In this document: in pieces, positions 1-11,261 of the stretch
How the letters are laid out: each line of letters begins with the position of its first letter
Numbering within the stretch: the stretch's first letter is position 1
Origin: Gammaproteobacteria bacterium
GTDB taxonomy: Bacteria; Pseudomonadota; Gammaproteobacteria; SZUA-152
Assembly (NCBI GenBank): GCA_021647505.1
Contig: JAKIUN010000020.1
Location: 1 to 54,170 of the forward strand
DNA: 54,170 nucleotides
Direction of reading: 5' to 3'
Notes under the pieces: generated by a model
The model's input: only the letters and a program-made list of their open reading frames with translations
Database searches by the model: none
What the model was told of the DNA's origin: nothing
Translations under genes and position numbers: made by a program

Positions 1-571
1 CTAGATAGTCGGCTTCGAGCTTGGCCGCCGTCTTGATGTCTTCTTTGTCCTTGTCGGTCAATGCGGGTGCGGACAGGCCACCGCCCTGGCGATTGATGCC
101 CTTGCTGTTGGATAGTTTGCCTCCCACTTTTACCTTGCAGTGAATCTCGCTACCCTTGACCTCGTCAACCCACAGCTCGATACGGCCGTCATCCAGCAAC
201 AGCAGATCGGCGCGCTTGACGTCATTGGGCAGATCCTTGTAGGTCAGCCCCACGCGCTCGACGGTACCGGCATCGGCGGGCCAGCCGGCGTCGAGGATAA
301 ACGTCGTGCCGTCCTCCAGCATCACCTCACCATCCTTGAAGCGGTCGATGCGGATTTTCGGCCCCTGCAGGTCGGCCAGCACGCCTATCTGGCGGCCGAA
401 GGCGCGTGCACGGTTGCGGACATTTTCCGCTCGCGTGATGTGATCCTCGGCGGTGCCGTGCGAGAAATTGAGGCGAACCACGTCCACCCCGGCTTCGATT
501 AGCTTGTCCAACACCTTCGGGTCGTCGGTGGCCGGCCCCAGGGTGGCAACAATTTTTGTTCTGCGTTCCAA
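1..571 (-). CDS. pyk: Pyruvate kinase, N-terminal part (cut by window edge)
   Basis: Converts phosphoenolpyruvate and ADP to pyruvate and ATP in the last step of glycolysis. Reading the minus strand gives about 190 residues of an A domain followed by the start of the B domain. The motifs RLNFSHG, ADLQGPKIR and DDGRIEL are typical of pyruvate kinase. The C-terminal 60% lies beyond the left edge. The start is a TTG at 571 giving MERRTKIVATLG; a GGAG sits eight bases upstream and there is no in-frame ATG nearby. It follows pgk by 26 bp, so the two are probably co-transcribed. The identification is secure; the TTG start is an inference from the ribosome site and the N-terminal match. Confidence 0.93.
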   Translation of the reverse strand, partial: MERRTKIVATLGPATDDPKVLDKLIEAGVDVVRLNFSHGTAEDHITRAENVRNRARAFGRQIGVLADLQGPKIRIDRFKDGEVMLEDGTTFILDAGWPADAGTVERVGLTYKDLPNDVKRADLLLLDDGRIELWVDEVKGSEIHCKVKVGGKLSNSKGINRQGGGLSAPALTDKDKEDIKTAAKLEADYL

Positions 572-597
572 ATGATCTACTCCAGTTTTCGCCGCGT

Positions 598-1779
598 TCA
601 ATTCTTGGCCCGCTGTTCCAGGATTTCCACCGCCGGTAGTTTTTTACCTTCGAGGAATTCGAGGAACGCGCCACCACCGGTAGAAATATAGGACACCTTG
701 TCGGCAATACCATATTGGTCGACCGCCGCCAGGGTGTCGCCACCACCGGCGATGGAGAAGGCATCGCTTTCTGCGATAGCCCGGGCGATGGCCTCGGTGC
801 CTTCACCGAACTGATCAAATTCGAATACGCCCACGGGGCCGTTCCAGACGATGGTGCCGGCGGTCTTGAGGATCTCGGCCAGTTGCCGGGAAGATTCCGG
901 GCCGATGTCGAAGATCATGTCGTCATCTTCCACCTCGTCGGCCTTCTTCAGGGTCGCCTCGGCAGTCTCGGAGAACTCTTTGCCGCACACCACATCCACC
1001 GGCACGGGGATGTCACCATCTCTGGCCTGGGCATCGGCGGTGAGTTTTTTACAGGTATCGATCAGATCCGCTTCGTACAGCGACTTGCCGACATTGTGCC
1101 CGGCGGCGGCGATGAAGGTGTTGGCGATGCCGCCACCGACGATCAGCTGATCGACGATCTTGGACAGGGAATCCAGCACCGTCAGTTTGGTGGACACCTT
1201 GGATCCTCCTACGATGGCCACCATCGGCCGTGCCGGGTTGTCCAGCGCCTTGCCCAGGGCATCCAGTTCACCGGCCAGCAGAGGGCCGGCGCAGGCCGCG
1301 GGGGCATATTTAGCCACGCCGTGGGTCGAGGCCTGGGCGCGGTGTGCAGTGCCGAAGGCGTCCATGACAAAGATGTCGCAGAGAGCGGCGTATTGTTTCG
1401 CCAGCGCGTCGTCGTTTTTCTTTTCACCCGCGTTGAAGCGGACGTTCTCCAGAATCATCACCCCACCTTCGGCGACTTCCGGAACCTGCTCCAGATAGTC
1501 CTTGACCAGGGGTACATCCTTGCCCAGCAGGCCGGAAAGATGCTCGGCAACGGGAGCCAGGGAGAACTCCTCGGTACTCTCGCCTTCAGTAGGACGGCCG
1601 AGGTGGGACATCAGCATCACCTTGGCGCCGGCCTTGAGGCAATGTTCAATGGTGGGCAGGGAGGCGCGGATACGCTTGTCGCTGGTGACCTTGCCATCCT
1701 TGATCGGCACGTTGAGATCCTGACGAATCAGTACCCGCTTGCCGGCCAGATCCAGGTCGGTCATCTTGATGATTGACAT
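598..1779 (-). CDS. pgk: Phosphoglycerate kinase
   Basis: Cytoplasmic enzyme that transfers phosphate between 1,3-bisphosphoglycerate and ADP; it serves glycolysis, gluconeogenesis and, where present, the Calvin cycle. The 393-residue length is normal for bacterial Pgk. Visible signatures are RQDLNVP near residue 20, SHLGRP near 60, the hinge region, and the nucleotide-binding GGGIANTF and [11 protein letters not shown] segments, ending with GGGDTLAA. It sits between gap and pyk on the same strand. The 148-bp gap to gap holds two strong hairpins, so its transcription may be partly uncoupled from gap. No unusual residues were seen. Confidence 0.97.
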   Translation of the reverse strand: MSIIKMTDLDLAGKRVLIRQDLNVPIKDGKVTSDKRIRASLPTIEHCLKAGAKVMLMSHLGRPTEGESTEEFSLAPVAEHLSGLLGKDVPLVKDYLEQVPEVAEGGVMILENVRFNAGEKKNDDALAKQYAALCDIFVMDAFGTAHRAQASTHGVAKYAPAACAGPLLAGELDALGKALDNPARPMVAIVGGSKVSTKLTVLDSLSKIVDQLIVGGGIANTFIAAAGHNVGKSLYEADLIDTCKKLTADAQARDGDIPVPVDVVCGKEFSETAEATLKKADEVEDDDMIFDIGPESSRQLAEILKTAGTIVWNGPVGVFEFDQFGEGTEAIARAIAESDAFSIAGGGDTLAAVDQYGIADKVSYISTGGGAFLEFLEGKKLPAVEILEQRAKN

Positions 1780-1825
1780 GTTCTACTCCTTAATTTCCAC
1801 AAGGTTTCTTATTTTTACAAGAATT

Positions 1826-1872
1826 AAGAACCATTAGCCAAACGTGTAGGGCCTGCTTGGCTAATGGTTCTT
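1826..1872 (-). repeat. Perfect 16-bp hairpin between gap and pgk
   Basis: AAGAACCATTAGCCAA (1826-1841) and its exact reverse complement (1857-1872) enclose a 15-nt loop. In the minus-strand transcript the hairpin lies downstream of gap and about 46 nt before the pgk start. The sequence after the stem is A/T-rich (AATTCTTGT) but is not a clean U-tract. It could be an attenuator, a processing or stabilising stem, or a repeat element. A 16-bp perfect stem is very unlikely by chance; its role is inferred only. Confidence 0.75.
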
Positions 1873-1884
1873 GCACGCCACAGG

Positions 1885-1910
1885 GCAGGGTGGGCGGGCA
1901 CCCACCCTGC
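1885..1910. repeat. GGGTGGGC-type small palindrome
   Basis: GCAGGGTGGG and CCCACCCTGC form a perfect 10-bp stem around CGGGCA, just past the gap stop codon. Closely related palindromes occur at 38785-38809 and 41601-41621, so it is probably one copy of a dispersed intergenic repeat. It could also help end the gap transcript. Confidence 0.7.
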
Positions 1911-1927
1911 GTACCCGGTGCGGTAGT

Positions 1928-2947
<1,020 letters not shown>

Positions 2948-2968
2948 TTAACAAAATAAGAATCTTTT

Positions 2969-3035
2969 GCCACAGAGGACACCGAGTTCCTGGCGTGTAT
3001 TTTTCAATACCTTCAGTACTCTGTGCCTCTGCGGC
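2969..3035. repeat. Imperfect palindrome of the CCACAGAGG family
   Basis: Arms GCCACAGAGGACACCGAGT (2969-2987) and ACTCTGTGCCTCTGCGGC (3018-3035) are near-complementary across a 30-bp spacer in the tkt-gap gap. Similar paired arms occur at 11154-11230 and, more degenerate, at 26367-26437, which suggests a dispersed intergenic repeat family. Only a few bases separate it from the 3' end of tkt, so it may also act as a transcript-end structure. Confidence 0.6.
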
Positions 3036-3044
3036 TAATTATTT

Positions 3045-5033
3045 TCAAAGCACGTCTTCGACGGCGGAAACCACGTTCTCCACAGTGAAGCCAAACTCCT
3101 TGAACAGGTCGCTGGCGGGGGCGGACTCACCGAAGCGGTCAATACCCACAACCTTGCTGGCGTACTTGTACCAGGAGGCGGTGACACCGGCTTCGACGGC
3201 GACCACGGCCATCACGCTGCTGGGCAGCACGGACTCGCGGTACTCGGCATCCTGGGCCTCGAACACATCCACTGCCGGCATGGAGACCACACGGATCTTC
3301 TTGCCCTTGGCGGTCAGTGCTTCGGCGGCACCCATGGCCAGGCCGATCTCGGAACCGGTAGCAATAATGATGGCATCGGGCTCGTCGCAACCGCAGTCTT
3401 TCAGCACATAAGCGCCCTTGCGGATATTGGCGATCTGCTCGTCGCTGCGAACCTGATGCGGTAGGCCCTGGCGGGAGAAGATCAGACAGCTGGGGCCATC
3501 ATCCTTCTCGATCGCGGCACGCCAGGCAACGGCGGTTTCCACCGCATCACAGGGACGCCACAGGGTCATGTTGGGGATCAGGCGCAGGGTGGCGATCTGC
3601 TCCACTGGTTGATGCGTCGGCCCGTCTTCGCCCAGACCGATGGAGTCGTGGGTGTAGACGAACAGGGTGCGTTGCTTCATCAGCGCCGCCATGCGCAGGG
3701 CATTGCGGGCGTATTCGGAGAACATCAGGAAGGTGCCGCCGAAGGGAATGAAGCCACCGTGCAGGGTCAGGCCATTCATGACATGGGACATGCCGAATTC
3801 ACGTACGCCGTAGGACATGTAGTTGCCGTCGGTGACGGTGTTGGTGATGCTCACGGCGCCCGGCCAGTTGGTCAGGTTGGACGGCGTCAGGTCGGCGGAG
3901 CCACCCAGAAACTCGGGCAGGCTTGGTGCATAACCGGTGATGGCATTCTGCGAGGCCTTGCGAGATGCGATGCTCTCGGCCTTGTCGTTGACCTGCTTGA
4001 TGAAGTCATCGGCGACCTGTGTCCAGTTGGCGGGCAGTTCACCCTTCATGCGACGCTCGAATTCGGCGGCCAATTCGGGATGGGCGGCCTTATAGGCCCC
4101 AAACTTGGTGTTCCACGCAGCTTCGGCGCTGTCACCCTTGGACTTGGCGTCCCAGTCGGCATAGATGTCTGCGGGGATCTCGAACGGGCCATACTTCCAG
4201 CCCAGATTCTCGCGGGTGGCCTTGATCTCGTCGTCGCCCAGTGGTGAGCCGTGGCAATCGTGGCTGCCGCACAGGTTGGGCGAGCCGTAACCGATGACGG
4301 TCTTGCAACAGACCAGGGTGGGCTTGTCGTTGACCGACTTGGCCTCGCGGATGGCGCGGTCGACGGCCTCGGCGTCATGACCGTCGACGTCACGGATCAC
4401 ATGCCAGCCATAGGCCTCGAAGCGCTTCGGGGTATCATCCTTGAACCAGCCATCGGTGTGGCCGTCGATGGAGATGCCGTTGTCGTCCCAGAAGGCGACC
4501 AGCTTGCCCAGACCCCAGGTGCCGGCAATGGCGGCGGCCTCGTGGGAGATGCCTTCCATCATGCAGCCGTCACCGAGGAACACATAGGTGTAGTGATCAA
4601 CGACGTGGTGGCCGTCACGGTTGAACTGGCCGGCCAGGGTGCGTTCGGCCAGGGCCATGCCCACGCCGTTGGTGATGCCCTGACCGAGTGGGCCGGTGGT
4701 GGTCTCAATGCCCGGTGCATAGCCGTATTCAGGGTGCCCCGGGGTTTTGGAGTGCAGTTGACGGAAGCTTTTCAGATCGTCGATGCTGAGGTCGTAGCCG
4801 GTCAGGTGCAGCAGGGAGTAAACCAGCATGGAGCCGTGACCGTTGGACAGGACAAAACGGTCGCGGTCGTACCATTTGGGGTTGTTGGGATTGTGCTTCA
4901 TGTGGCTGTTCCACAGCACTTCGGCGATATCGGCCATGCCCATGGGGGCACCGGGGTGACCGGAATTGGCTTTTTGTACGGCATCCATGCTCAGGGCGCG
5001 GATGGCGTTGGCAAGCTCTTTACGAGATGGCAT
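3045..5033 (-). CDS. tkt: Transketolase
   Basis: Thiamine-diphosphate enzyme that moves two-carbon units between sugar phosphates in the pentose phosphate pathway and Calvin cycle. At 662 residues it has the usual length. The TPP/metal motif begins [14 protein letters not shown] and ends with a WDDNG segment, as expected for the GDG-NN pattern. The N-terminal [12 protein letters not shown], the central [12 protein letters not shown] and the C-terminal pyrimidine domain are all present. The ATG at 5033 follows an AGGAGAG ribosome site. It is first of the tkt-gap-pgk-pyk series and has a long upstream leader with several hairpins. The identification is secure. Confidence 0.97.
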   Translation of the reverse strand: MPSRKELANAIRALSMDAVQKANSGHPGAPMGMADIAEVLWNSHMKHNPNNPKWYDRDRFVLSNGHGSMLVYSLLHLTGYDLSIDDLKSFRQLHSKTPGHPEYGYAPGIETTTGPLGQGITNGVGMALAERTLAGQFNRDGHHVVDHYTYVFLGDGCMMEGISHEAAAIAGTWGLGKLVAFWDDNGISIDGHTDGWFKDDTPKRFEAYGWHVIRDVDGHDAEAVDRAIREAKSVNDKPTLVCCKTVIGYGSPNLCGSHDCHGSPLGDDEIKATRENLGWKYGPFEIPADIYADWDAKSKGDSAEAAWNTKFGAYKAAHPELAAEFERRMKGELPANWTQVADDFIKQVNDKAESIASRKASQNAITGYAPSLPEFLGGSADLTPSNLTNWPGAVSITNTVTDGNYMSYGVREFGMSHVMNGLTLHGGFIPFGGTFLMFSEYARNALRMAALMKQRTLFVYTHDSIGLGEDGPTHQPVEQIATLRLIPNMTLWRPCDAVETAVAWRAAIEKDDGPSCLIFSRQGLPHQVRSDEQIANIRKGAYVLKDCGCDEPDAIIIATGSEIGLAMGAAEALTAKGKKIRVVSMPAVDVFEAQDAEYRESVLPSSVMAVVAVEAGVTASWYKYASKVVGIDRFGESAPASDLFKEFGFTVENVVSAVEDVL

Positions 5034-5336
5034 GTGACTCTCCTATTCTTCTCTCAGGTAAATTCGGTTATAAAGTTATTCAGTTAAATGGAAATCCGGA
5101 CAGCCAGCCTTTTACATTACGGCTAACAGAAACCACTGACGCTGCCGTGGCAGCCCCGTATCCGATGTCAATCGGTGAAGCTTGCGCCTGGTGTAGGGGG
5201 GGCAGGATGCAGCCATCCCCCTGGACACGGACAGGCACCTTTGCGCCTACTCTCCCCGCTCGGTTGTCGCGACTCTCGTGGGTGCGCCATACCTTTGATT
5301 ATTCGGTTTTGCTCGCCGGCCAGTCGTTGATTCATG
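5034..5336 (-). other. Hairpin-rich tkt leader / intergenic region
   Basis: About 300 bp upstream of tkt carry no convincing gene. Visible stems include GCTGCC/GGCAGC (5141-5154), CCGAT/ATCGG (5162-5175), a GGGGGATGG stem-loop pairing with CATCCTGCCCCC (about 5196-5224), and GGCGC/GTGCC around AAAG (about 5235-5249). The concentration of stems suggests a structured 5' leader for tkt, but no known riboswitch consensus could be matched. A tkt promoter must lie here or upstream; I could not assign one confidently. Confidence 0.35.
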
Positions 5337-5369
5337 ATTAAAACAGGCGAAGAACCGCCGATTCTCGCC
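5337..5369 (-). terminator. Rho-independent terminator of the thioredoxin-like gene
   Basis: On the minus strand GGCGAGAA and TTCTTCGCC pair with one bulged base around TCGGCGG, followed by TGTTTTAAT. It lies about 40 bp after the stop codon of the 5411-5971 gene and separates it from tkt. Confidence 0.7.
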
Positions 5370-5410
5370 GATCCGGGCGGGCAGAGCAATAGTGGCGCCC
5401 CATACAAGAC

Positions 5411-5971
5411 TCAAGTGGGATCCGCTTTCCACTTGATGGAACAGCCCATGCTGGGAATCTGTTGCCCGGGGCCATGGCCCGTTTCCGCCACTTTTTTCAT
5501 GGCCTCGAACAGGTCACGGCGGGCGTCCGGCACCAGCTCTTTGCGGCTCGCGTCCAGCCGGCCACGATACTGTAGTTGCAGGTCGGCGTTGTAGCCGAAG
5601 AAGTCCGGGGTGCAGACCGCGCCGTAGGCCTGTGCCACCTGCTGGGTCTCGTCAATGAGATACGGGAAGGGGAAGTCGAATTCCTCGGCCACGCGGCGCA
5701 TGTTGTCGAAGGAATCTTCCGGGTATTCGTCGGGGTCGTTGGCCATGATGGCCACACTGTTAATGCCGAGCGCCTGCAGCTCGCGGGTATCGCGCACCAG
5801 GCGTTCGTGAATGGATTTGACGTAGGGGCAGTGGTTACAGATGAACATCACCAGGAGGCCCTTTTCTCCCCGGCAATCGGCCAATGTCCAGGTCTTGCCA
5901 TCGGTGCCAGGCAGGGCGAAGTCTTGTGCGGGTGTGCCGAAATCACAGACCGGGGTTTCCATCCTTACCAT
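5411..5971 (-). CDS. Thioredoxin-fold (AhpC/TSA-like) protein with CNHC motif
   Basis: A 186-residue protein of the redoxin superfamily. FGTPAQDFALPGTDG near the N-terminus matches the start of AhpC/TSA and ResA-like proteins, and VMFICNHCPYV puts a CxxC-type pair at C45 and C48 after the first core strand. No signal peptide is visible, so it is probably cytoplasmic. Family members are usually annotated only as thioredoxin-family proteins; the substrate is unknown. The ATG at 5971 is supported by GAGG eight bases upstream. It follows gmk by 85 bp on the same strand and ends at a terminator. A redox or peroxide-related role is an inference. Confidence 0.85.
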   Translation of the reverse strand: MVRMETPVCDFGTPAQDFALPGTDGKTWTLADCRGEKGLLVMFICNHCPYVKSIHERLVRDTRELQALGINSVAIMANDPDEYPEDSFDNMRRVAEEFDFPFPYLIDETQQVAQAYGAVCTPDFFGYNADLQLQYRGRLDASRKELVPDARRDLFEAMKKVAETGHGPGQQIPSMGCSIKWKADPT

Positions 5972-6056
5972 ATGTTATTCCTCATCATCCGATGTTTAAT
6001 TCACGACTGAAAAACAGCCCACATCATACACCAGTCCCCGGCAAACTGAAGCTTGC

Positions 6057-7554
<1,498 letters not shown>

Positions 7555-7681
7555 GGCAAAACCCTTGCACGCCCAATAAGCGAGATTCGGAAAAGTGGAG
7601 ACGAATTCTAACTGCTATCCCCGCAGGTATCCATGTGACACCGCATCGCCGGAATAGCCAGCAGGGGCCACAGCCACGGGT

Positions 7682-8638
7682 ATGCCTTTCCTGAGCAAGA
7701 CCAAACACGCCCCCGGCAATGCCCTGCCCAAGGGCGCCCGCCTGGAACATTACCGGGTGCACCAGGCCCTCAATGCCGGTGGCTTCGGTATCGTCTACCT
7801 GTGCCATGACGAACAAAACGACCAGCAGGTAATCATCAAGGAATACATGCCCAACAAGCTGGCCCGGCGCAGCGACGACGGCACCATCGGCCCCATCAGC
7901 GACGCCCATGCGGAAAACTTCGGCGAAGGCCGTAAACTGTTCCTGCAGGAGGCCACCGCCCTGGCCCGCCTCGATCACCCCAACATCGTACGCGTGCTCA
8001 ACTTTTTCAGCGCCAATGACACCGTCTATATGGTGATGGAATACCGCCCGGGCAAAAACCTGCAGAGTTACATTCGTTCACACAGCGGTGGTCTTAGTGA
8101 AACCCTGCTACGCACCGTTTTTCCGCCCCTGCTCAACGGCTTGCGGCTGGTGCACAATACCGGCCTGCTGCACCTCGACATCAAACCCGGCAACATCCAC
8201 CTGTGCCCTGGCGGCATACCTCTGTTGCTGGACTTTGGCGCCGTATTTCCGCGCTGCACCTCGCGCAAGTTGCAGGTGGCGCAGGTGGTCACGCCCGGAT
8301 TCTCGCCAGTGGAGCAATATGATCCCAGCGGTTATGTCGGCCCCTGGACCGACATCTATGCCATCGGCGCCACCCTGCGCACCTGCATCGAAGGCAGTTC
8401 GCCACCCCCCTCCAACCAGCGCAAGGAAAAGGACAAACTGCGCCCCGCCGCCAACGTCTTCCGCCGGCGATACTCCGCCAACCTGCTGGAGGCGCTGGAC
8501 TGGGCCATGGAGATCGACCCTCTGCTGCGACCGCAGAGCGTCGACGAATTCATCCAGGCTCTCGACAGATCCGACCACCAGGAGCCCGATGATCTGCTCG
8601 AACGCATGGCCAATCCCTTTTCCTGGTTCCGCGAATGA
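7682..8638 (+). CDS. Hanks-type serine/threonine protein kinase
   Basis: A 318-residue soluble kinase with no transmembrane segment or sensor domain. Visible elements are the glycine loop NAGGFGIVYL (31-40), the ATP lysine K53 in VIIKEYMP, the alpha-C glutamate E90, the catalytic loop HLDIKPGN (H164, D166, N171), DFG at 184-186, and the GFSPVEQY activation/APE-like region. All catalytic residues are present, so it should be active. It uses HLD rather than HRD, so activation-loop control may differ from the RD class. Its stop overlaps the start of a PP2C phosphatase by 4 bp, giving a coupled kinase/phosphatase pair. Substrates are unknown. Confidence 0.92.
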   Translation: MPFLSKTKHAPGNALPKGARLEHYRVHQALNAGGFGIVYLCHDEQNDQQVIIKEYMPNKLARRSDDGTIGPISDAHAENFGEGRKLFLQEATALARLDHPNIVRVLNFFSANDTVYMVMEYRPGKNLQSYIRSHSGGLSETLLRTVFPPLLNGLRLVHNTGLLHLDIKPGNIHLCPGGIPLLLDFGAVFPRCTSRKLQVAQVVTPGFSPVEQYDPSGYVGPWTDIYAIGATLRTCIEGSSPPPSNQRKEKDKLRPAANVFRRRYSANLLEALDWAMEIDPLLRPQSVDEFIQALDRSDHQEPDDLLERMANPFSWFRE

Positions 8639-9462
8639 ACTACCAGCACACCAAGACCAGTCGTCTCGGTAATCGTATGTCTAACGAAGACCGTATCGGT
8701 ATCGCCGAGGTAGACGGCCGTGTACTGCTGGTGCTGGCCGATGGCATGGGTGGCTATCGTGGCGGCCAGTTGGCCTCCACCGCCCTGGTCAATAGTATGC
8801 TGCGCCAGTTCCAGCAGCACCGCCAGACCATTGCTGAGCCGTCCGCCTTCCTCAAGGTGCTGATCGCTGACGCCCATCGGGCGGTCATTCGCAAGGGTGT
8901 CGAACAATATCCGCCGGTGGAGCCGCGCACCACCTGCGTGGTGTGCCTGATTCAACACGGTCATGCCTGGTGGGCGCATGTTGGCGACAGCCGCCTGTAC
9001 CTGTTCCGTGATGGCAGTGTACTGAGCCGCACACGTGATCATTCAAAAATTGAAAGTCTGCTGGCAGCCGGAAAAATCAGCGAAAGAGAACTCAAAAATC
9101 ATCCCCAGCGTAATCTCGTTACCCGTTGTGTGGGCGACCGTAAACGCCCCCCTATTTCTACCTTCAGTGAAAAGACCACGCTCGAAAAAAAGGACATCTT
9201 CCTGCTCTGCTCCGATGGTCTGTGGGATGCCCTCGATGACGACTATATGGCGGAAACACTGCAACAGACCACCCTTAACAAGGCCGTTGACCGCCTCGCC
9301 TACCAGGCTGAATTTCGCAGCTATCCTGAGGCTGACAACATTAGTGTGATCGCCCTGCGTTGGATTTCGGACGAAAGCGACAAGCCGCAGGAAGATGAGA
9401 CCGAAGAAGACGAACTGACTCAGACGCTGAAGGCGCTGAATGCCGCACTTGAAAGAAAATAG
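8635..9462 (+). CDS. PP2C-family serine/threonine phosphatase
   Basis: A 275-residue metal-dependent phosphatase. Motifs in order are SNEDR (16-20), ADGMGG (35-40), HVGDSRLY (115-122), TRDHS, NLVTRCVG (160-167), CSDGLWD (192-198) and the metal-binding DN at 234-235. All the aspartates needed for the two-metal site are present. An acidic tail (EDETEEDE) follows the catalytic core. It overlaps the upstream kinase by 4 bp (ATGA), so the two should be made together and most likely act on the same substrates or on the kinase itself. It resembles PrpC/Stp proteins. Confidence 0.92.
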   Translation: MNYQHTKTSRLGNRMSNEDRIGIAEVDGRVLLVLADGMGGYRGGQLASTALVNSMLRQFQQHRQTIAEPSAFLKVLIADAHRAVIRKGVEQYPPVEPRTTCVVCLIQHGHAWWAHVGDSRLYLFRDGSVLSRTRDHSKIESLLAAGKISERELKNHPQRNLVTRCVGDRKRPPISTFSEKTTLEKKDIFLLCSDGLWDALDDDYMAETLQQTTLNKAVDRLAYQAEFRSYPEADNISVIALRWISDESDKPQEDETEEDELTQTLKALNAALERK

Positions 9463-9529
9463 CGCCGCGCGCAAGGCCGTGACAGAAAAAAGCAGGCCAT
9501 TTTGAATGAGTGCCCGGCAAGCCGACTAT

Positions 9530-9973
9530 TCACACGTCATTAACGTCGATCGACAAAAACGCCTGCCACACTTTATTTGGCCGCCAGTCTTTATAGATGA
9601 TTGGCCGTGCTTCCTCTGTTGAAAGTCCATGCATCCATTTTTGGTGGTGGAACATAAACGCAGATACCCGATAGTTTTTTGCGCAATGCACCCACACCCG
9701 TTTGCCCTCCAGCGCCGCCATCAACTTAAGAAAGACAGCAAGATGCTCTTTTTCCGGCGCATCAAACGGCACAGGAATATGAAAATATGACAGCCCATGC
9801 GACGTCACAATCGCGCCCTCATTGTCCATGGCCCCGGTGGAATCTGGCATAGCCAGATTAATCACCGCCCTATATCCATGCTGTGCGATATCGCCAAACT
9901 GTTCTTCCGTCAGCTGACCTGAAGTTGCGATCTTCTCGGTGAGCTGGACGTAGTTGGTGATTGCTTTAATCAT
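9530..9973 (-). CDS. Small tyrosine-phosphatase-like protein with C-X4-R loop
   Basis: A 147-residue protein with a dual-specificity-phosphatase-like layout: SGQLTEEQF near residue 17, a strand AVINLAMPD, and the loop WVHCAKNYRVSAF around residues 93-105. The signature cysteine and arginine are separated by four residues (C-AKNY-R) rather than the five of the classical CX5R loop. To my recollection this is shared by a group of small proteobacterial proteins annotated as protein tyrosine phosphatase family. Activity is therefore uncertain. It faces the PP2C gene tail-to-tail with a 67-bp gap and is followed upstream by a 226-bp gap to lipB. It has lower GC than the flanking genes. Confidence 0.75.
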   Translation of the reverse strand: MIKAITNYVQLTEKIATSGQLTEEQFGDIAQHGYRAVINLAMPDSTGAMDNEGAIVTSHGLSYFHIPVPFDAPEKEHLAVFLKLMAALEGKRVWVHCAKNYRVSAFMFHHQKWMHGLSTEEARPIIYKDWRPNKVWQAFLSIDVNDV

Positions 9974-10199
9974 AGCCTGTTGTTTTTTTACTGGGTTTTT
10001 GTCTTTTTGGGCTGAGTAGTTACGCTTTTCTTATGCTCCCGCCCCACCCACTTCCCTGCTACCAACCGGAGAAATGCATCATTTTGATTCATATTATACT
10101 TGCCTTCAAAATACAGCCAGACTGCTGTGTATTACAACAGCTTAAAGAAAGGCTTAACTCACAGTCTCTTCAAAACCCTGAGACCACAACAGGGGGGGC

Positions 10200-10814
10200 T
10201 CAGGTGACAGGAAAGTGTTTCTGCAGTTGTTGCAGCAGAATTGTGGCGACGCTATCTGGGTCGATGCCGGGGAGCAGCTCTCGCAGCTGGGTGCTCTCCA
10301 GTCCCTCATAGCCACAGGGATTAATACGCGAGAAGGGCTCCAGATCCATGTCCACATTGAGGCTGAGACCGTGGTAACTGCAAGCGCGGCGTACACGCAG
10401 ACCAAGGGCGGCGACTTTTTTGCCGTCGAGGTAGATGCCGGGCGCTCCCGGGTGGCGTTGGCCGTCGATGCCGTGGTCAGCGAGCAGATCAATCAGCACC
10501 TGCTCCATACGCCACACCATTGTTTTTACACCCAGCCTGCGGCGTTTCAGATCCAATAATAAATAGGCGATGAGTTGGCCGGGGCCGTGATAGGTCACTT
10601 GGCCGCCACGATCACACTTTACAACCGGGATGTCACCGGGGCTGAGCAGGTGTTCACGCTTGCCATTGAGACCAAGGGTGAAGACGGGCGGGTGTTCGAG
10701 CAGCCAGATTTCGTCCGCAGTATCGGCGCTGCGATTGCTGGTGAAGTCCTGCATCTCGTGCCACACGCTTTCATAGTCGCGCAGGCCGAGGTGGCGGATG
10801 AGGGGTGGGTTCAT
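10200..10814 (-). CDS. lipB: Octanoyl-[ACP]:protein N-octanoyltransferase
   Basis: Transfers octanoate from acyl carrier protein to lipoyl domains, the first step of lipoate synthesis. The 204-residue protein contains [13 protein letters not shown] (69-81), the catalytic lysine in GKKVAALG (131-138) and the catalytic cysteine C167 in [10 protein letters not shown]. It ends the ybeD-lipB pair (7-bp gap). lipA, the sulfur-insertion partner that normally follows, is not next to it here; a phosphatase-like gene on the same strand follows after 226 bp. The identification is secure. Confidence 0.95.
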   Translation of the reverse strand: MNPPLIRHLGLRDYESVWHEMQDFTSNRSADTADEIWLLEHPPVFTLGLNGKREHLLSPGDIPVVKCDRGGQVTYHGPGQLIAYLLLDLKRRRLGVKTMVWRMEQVLIDLLADHGIDGQRHPGAPGIYLDGKKVAALGLRVRRACSYHGLSLNVDMDLEPFSRINPCGYEGLESTQLRELLPGIDPDSVATILLQQLQKHFPVT

Positions 10815-10821
10815 CGGCCGG

Positions 10822-11100
10822 CTACAGGGCCATCAGTATCTGTTCACAGGTGCTGAGATCCATATAGATGGCATCCAGCTGTGCCTGGCTGGTGGCTCGT
10901 ACGGTAACGGTCACGGAGAGGTATTTTCCGTTACTGCTGGGGCGGGTCTTGAGTGCCGTACCTTCGGTGTCAGGGGCGTGCTTGCAGATGATCTCCATCA
11001 CCGTGGCATGCAGGGTCTCGGAGGCCAGGCCCATAGCCTTGACGGGAAAATCGCAGGGGAATTCGATGGTGCTGTCCCCGGAGTTTGTGGGTGTGTTCAT
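10822..11100 (-). CDS. ybeD: YbeD/DUF493 family protein
   Basis: A 92-residue protein of the YbeD family, an ACT-like alpha/beta fold of unknown biochemical function found next to lipB. Typical features are [11 protein letters not shown] near the N-terminus, the central [22 protein letters not shown] and the terminal MAL. It lies 7 bp before lipB, so they are probably co-expressed. A regulatory ligand-binding role is suggested by the fold but unproven. Confidence 0.9.
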   Translation of the reverse strand: MNTPTNSGDSTIEFPCDFPVKAMGLASETLHATVMEIICKHAPDTEGTALKTRPSSNGKYLSVTVTVRATSQAQLDAIYMDLSTCEQILMAL

Positions 11101-11153
11101 GGCGGGTACCTGGGATTTTCAGGGGTCTTTGTTCGGTGTGTGTGGCTGATTCA

Positions 11154-11230
11154 CCACGGAGGCACCGAGGGGCATGGAGAAATTATTTAAATGCCTTTGT
11201 TGTTCTCTGTGGCCCTCTGTGCCTCCGTGG
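11154..11230. repeat. Long imperfect palindrome of the CCACGGAGG family
   Basis: 28-nt arms at 11154-11181 and 11203-11230 pair closely (CCACGGAGGCACCGAGGG against CCCTCTGTGCCTCCGTGG, then further matches inward). The element fills the dat-ybeD gap. The arms resemble those at 2969-3035 and 26367-26437. It could form a strong hairpin in the dat-ybeD transcript or a cruciform. Confidence 0.7.
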
Positions 11231-11261
11231 CAAACGAATTAAATATGCTGAATCTGTTGGA

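Noticed and set aside
5041-5075. CTCTCAGGTAAA resembling part of a glycine riboswitch on the plus strand
   Set aside because: The matching upstream GGGAGAG half would fall inside tkt antisense, and no downstream gene reads this strand.
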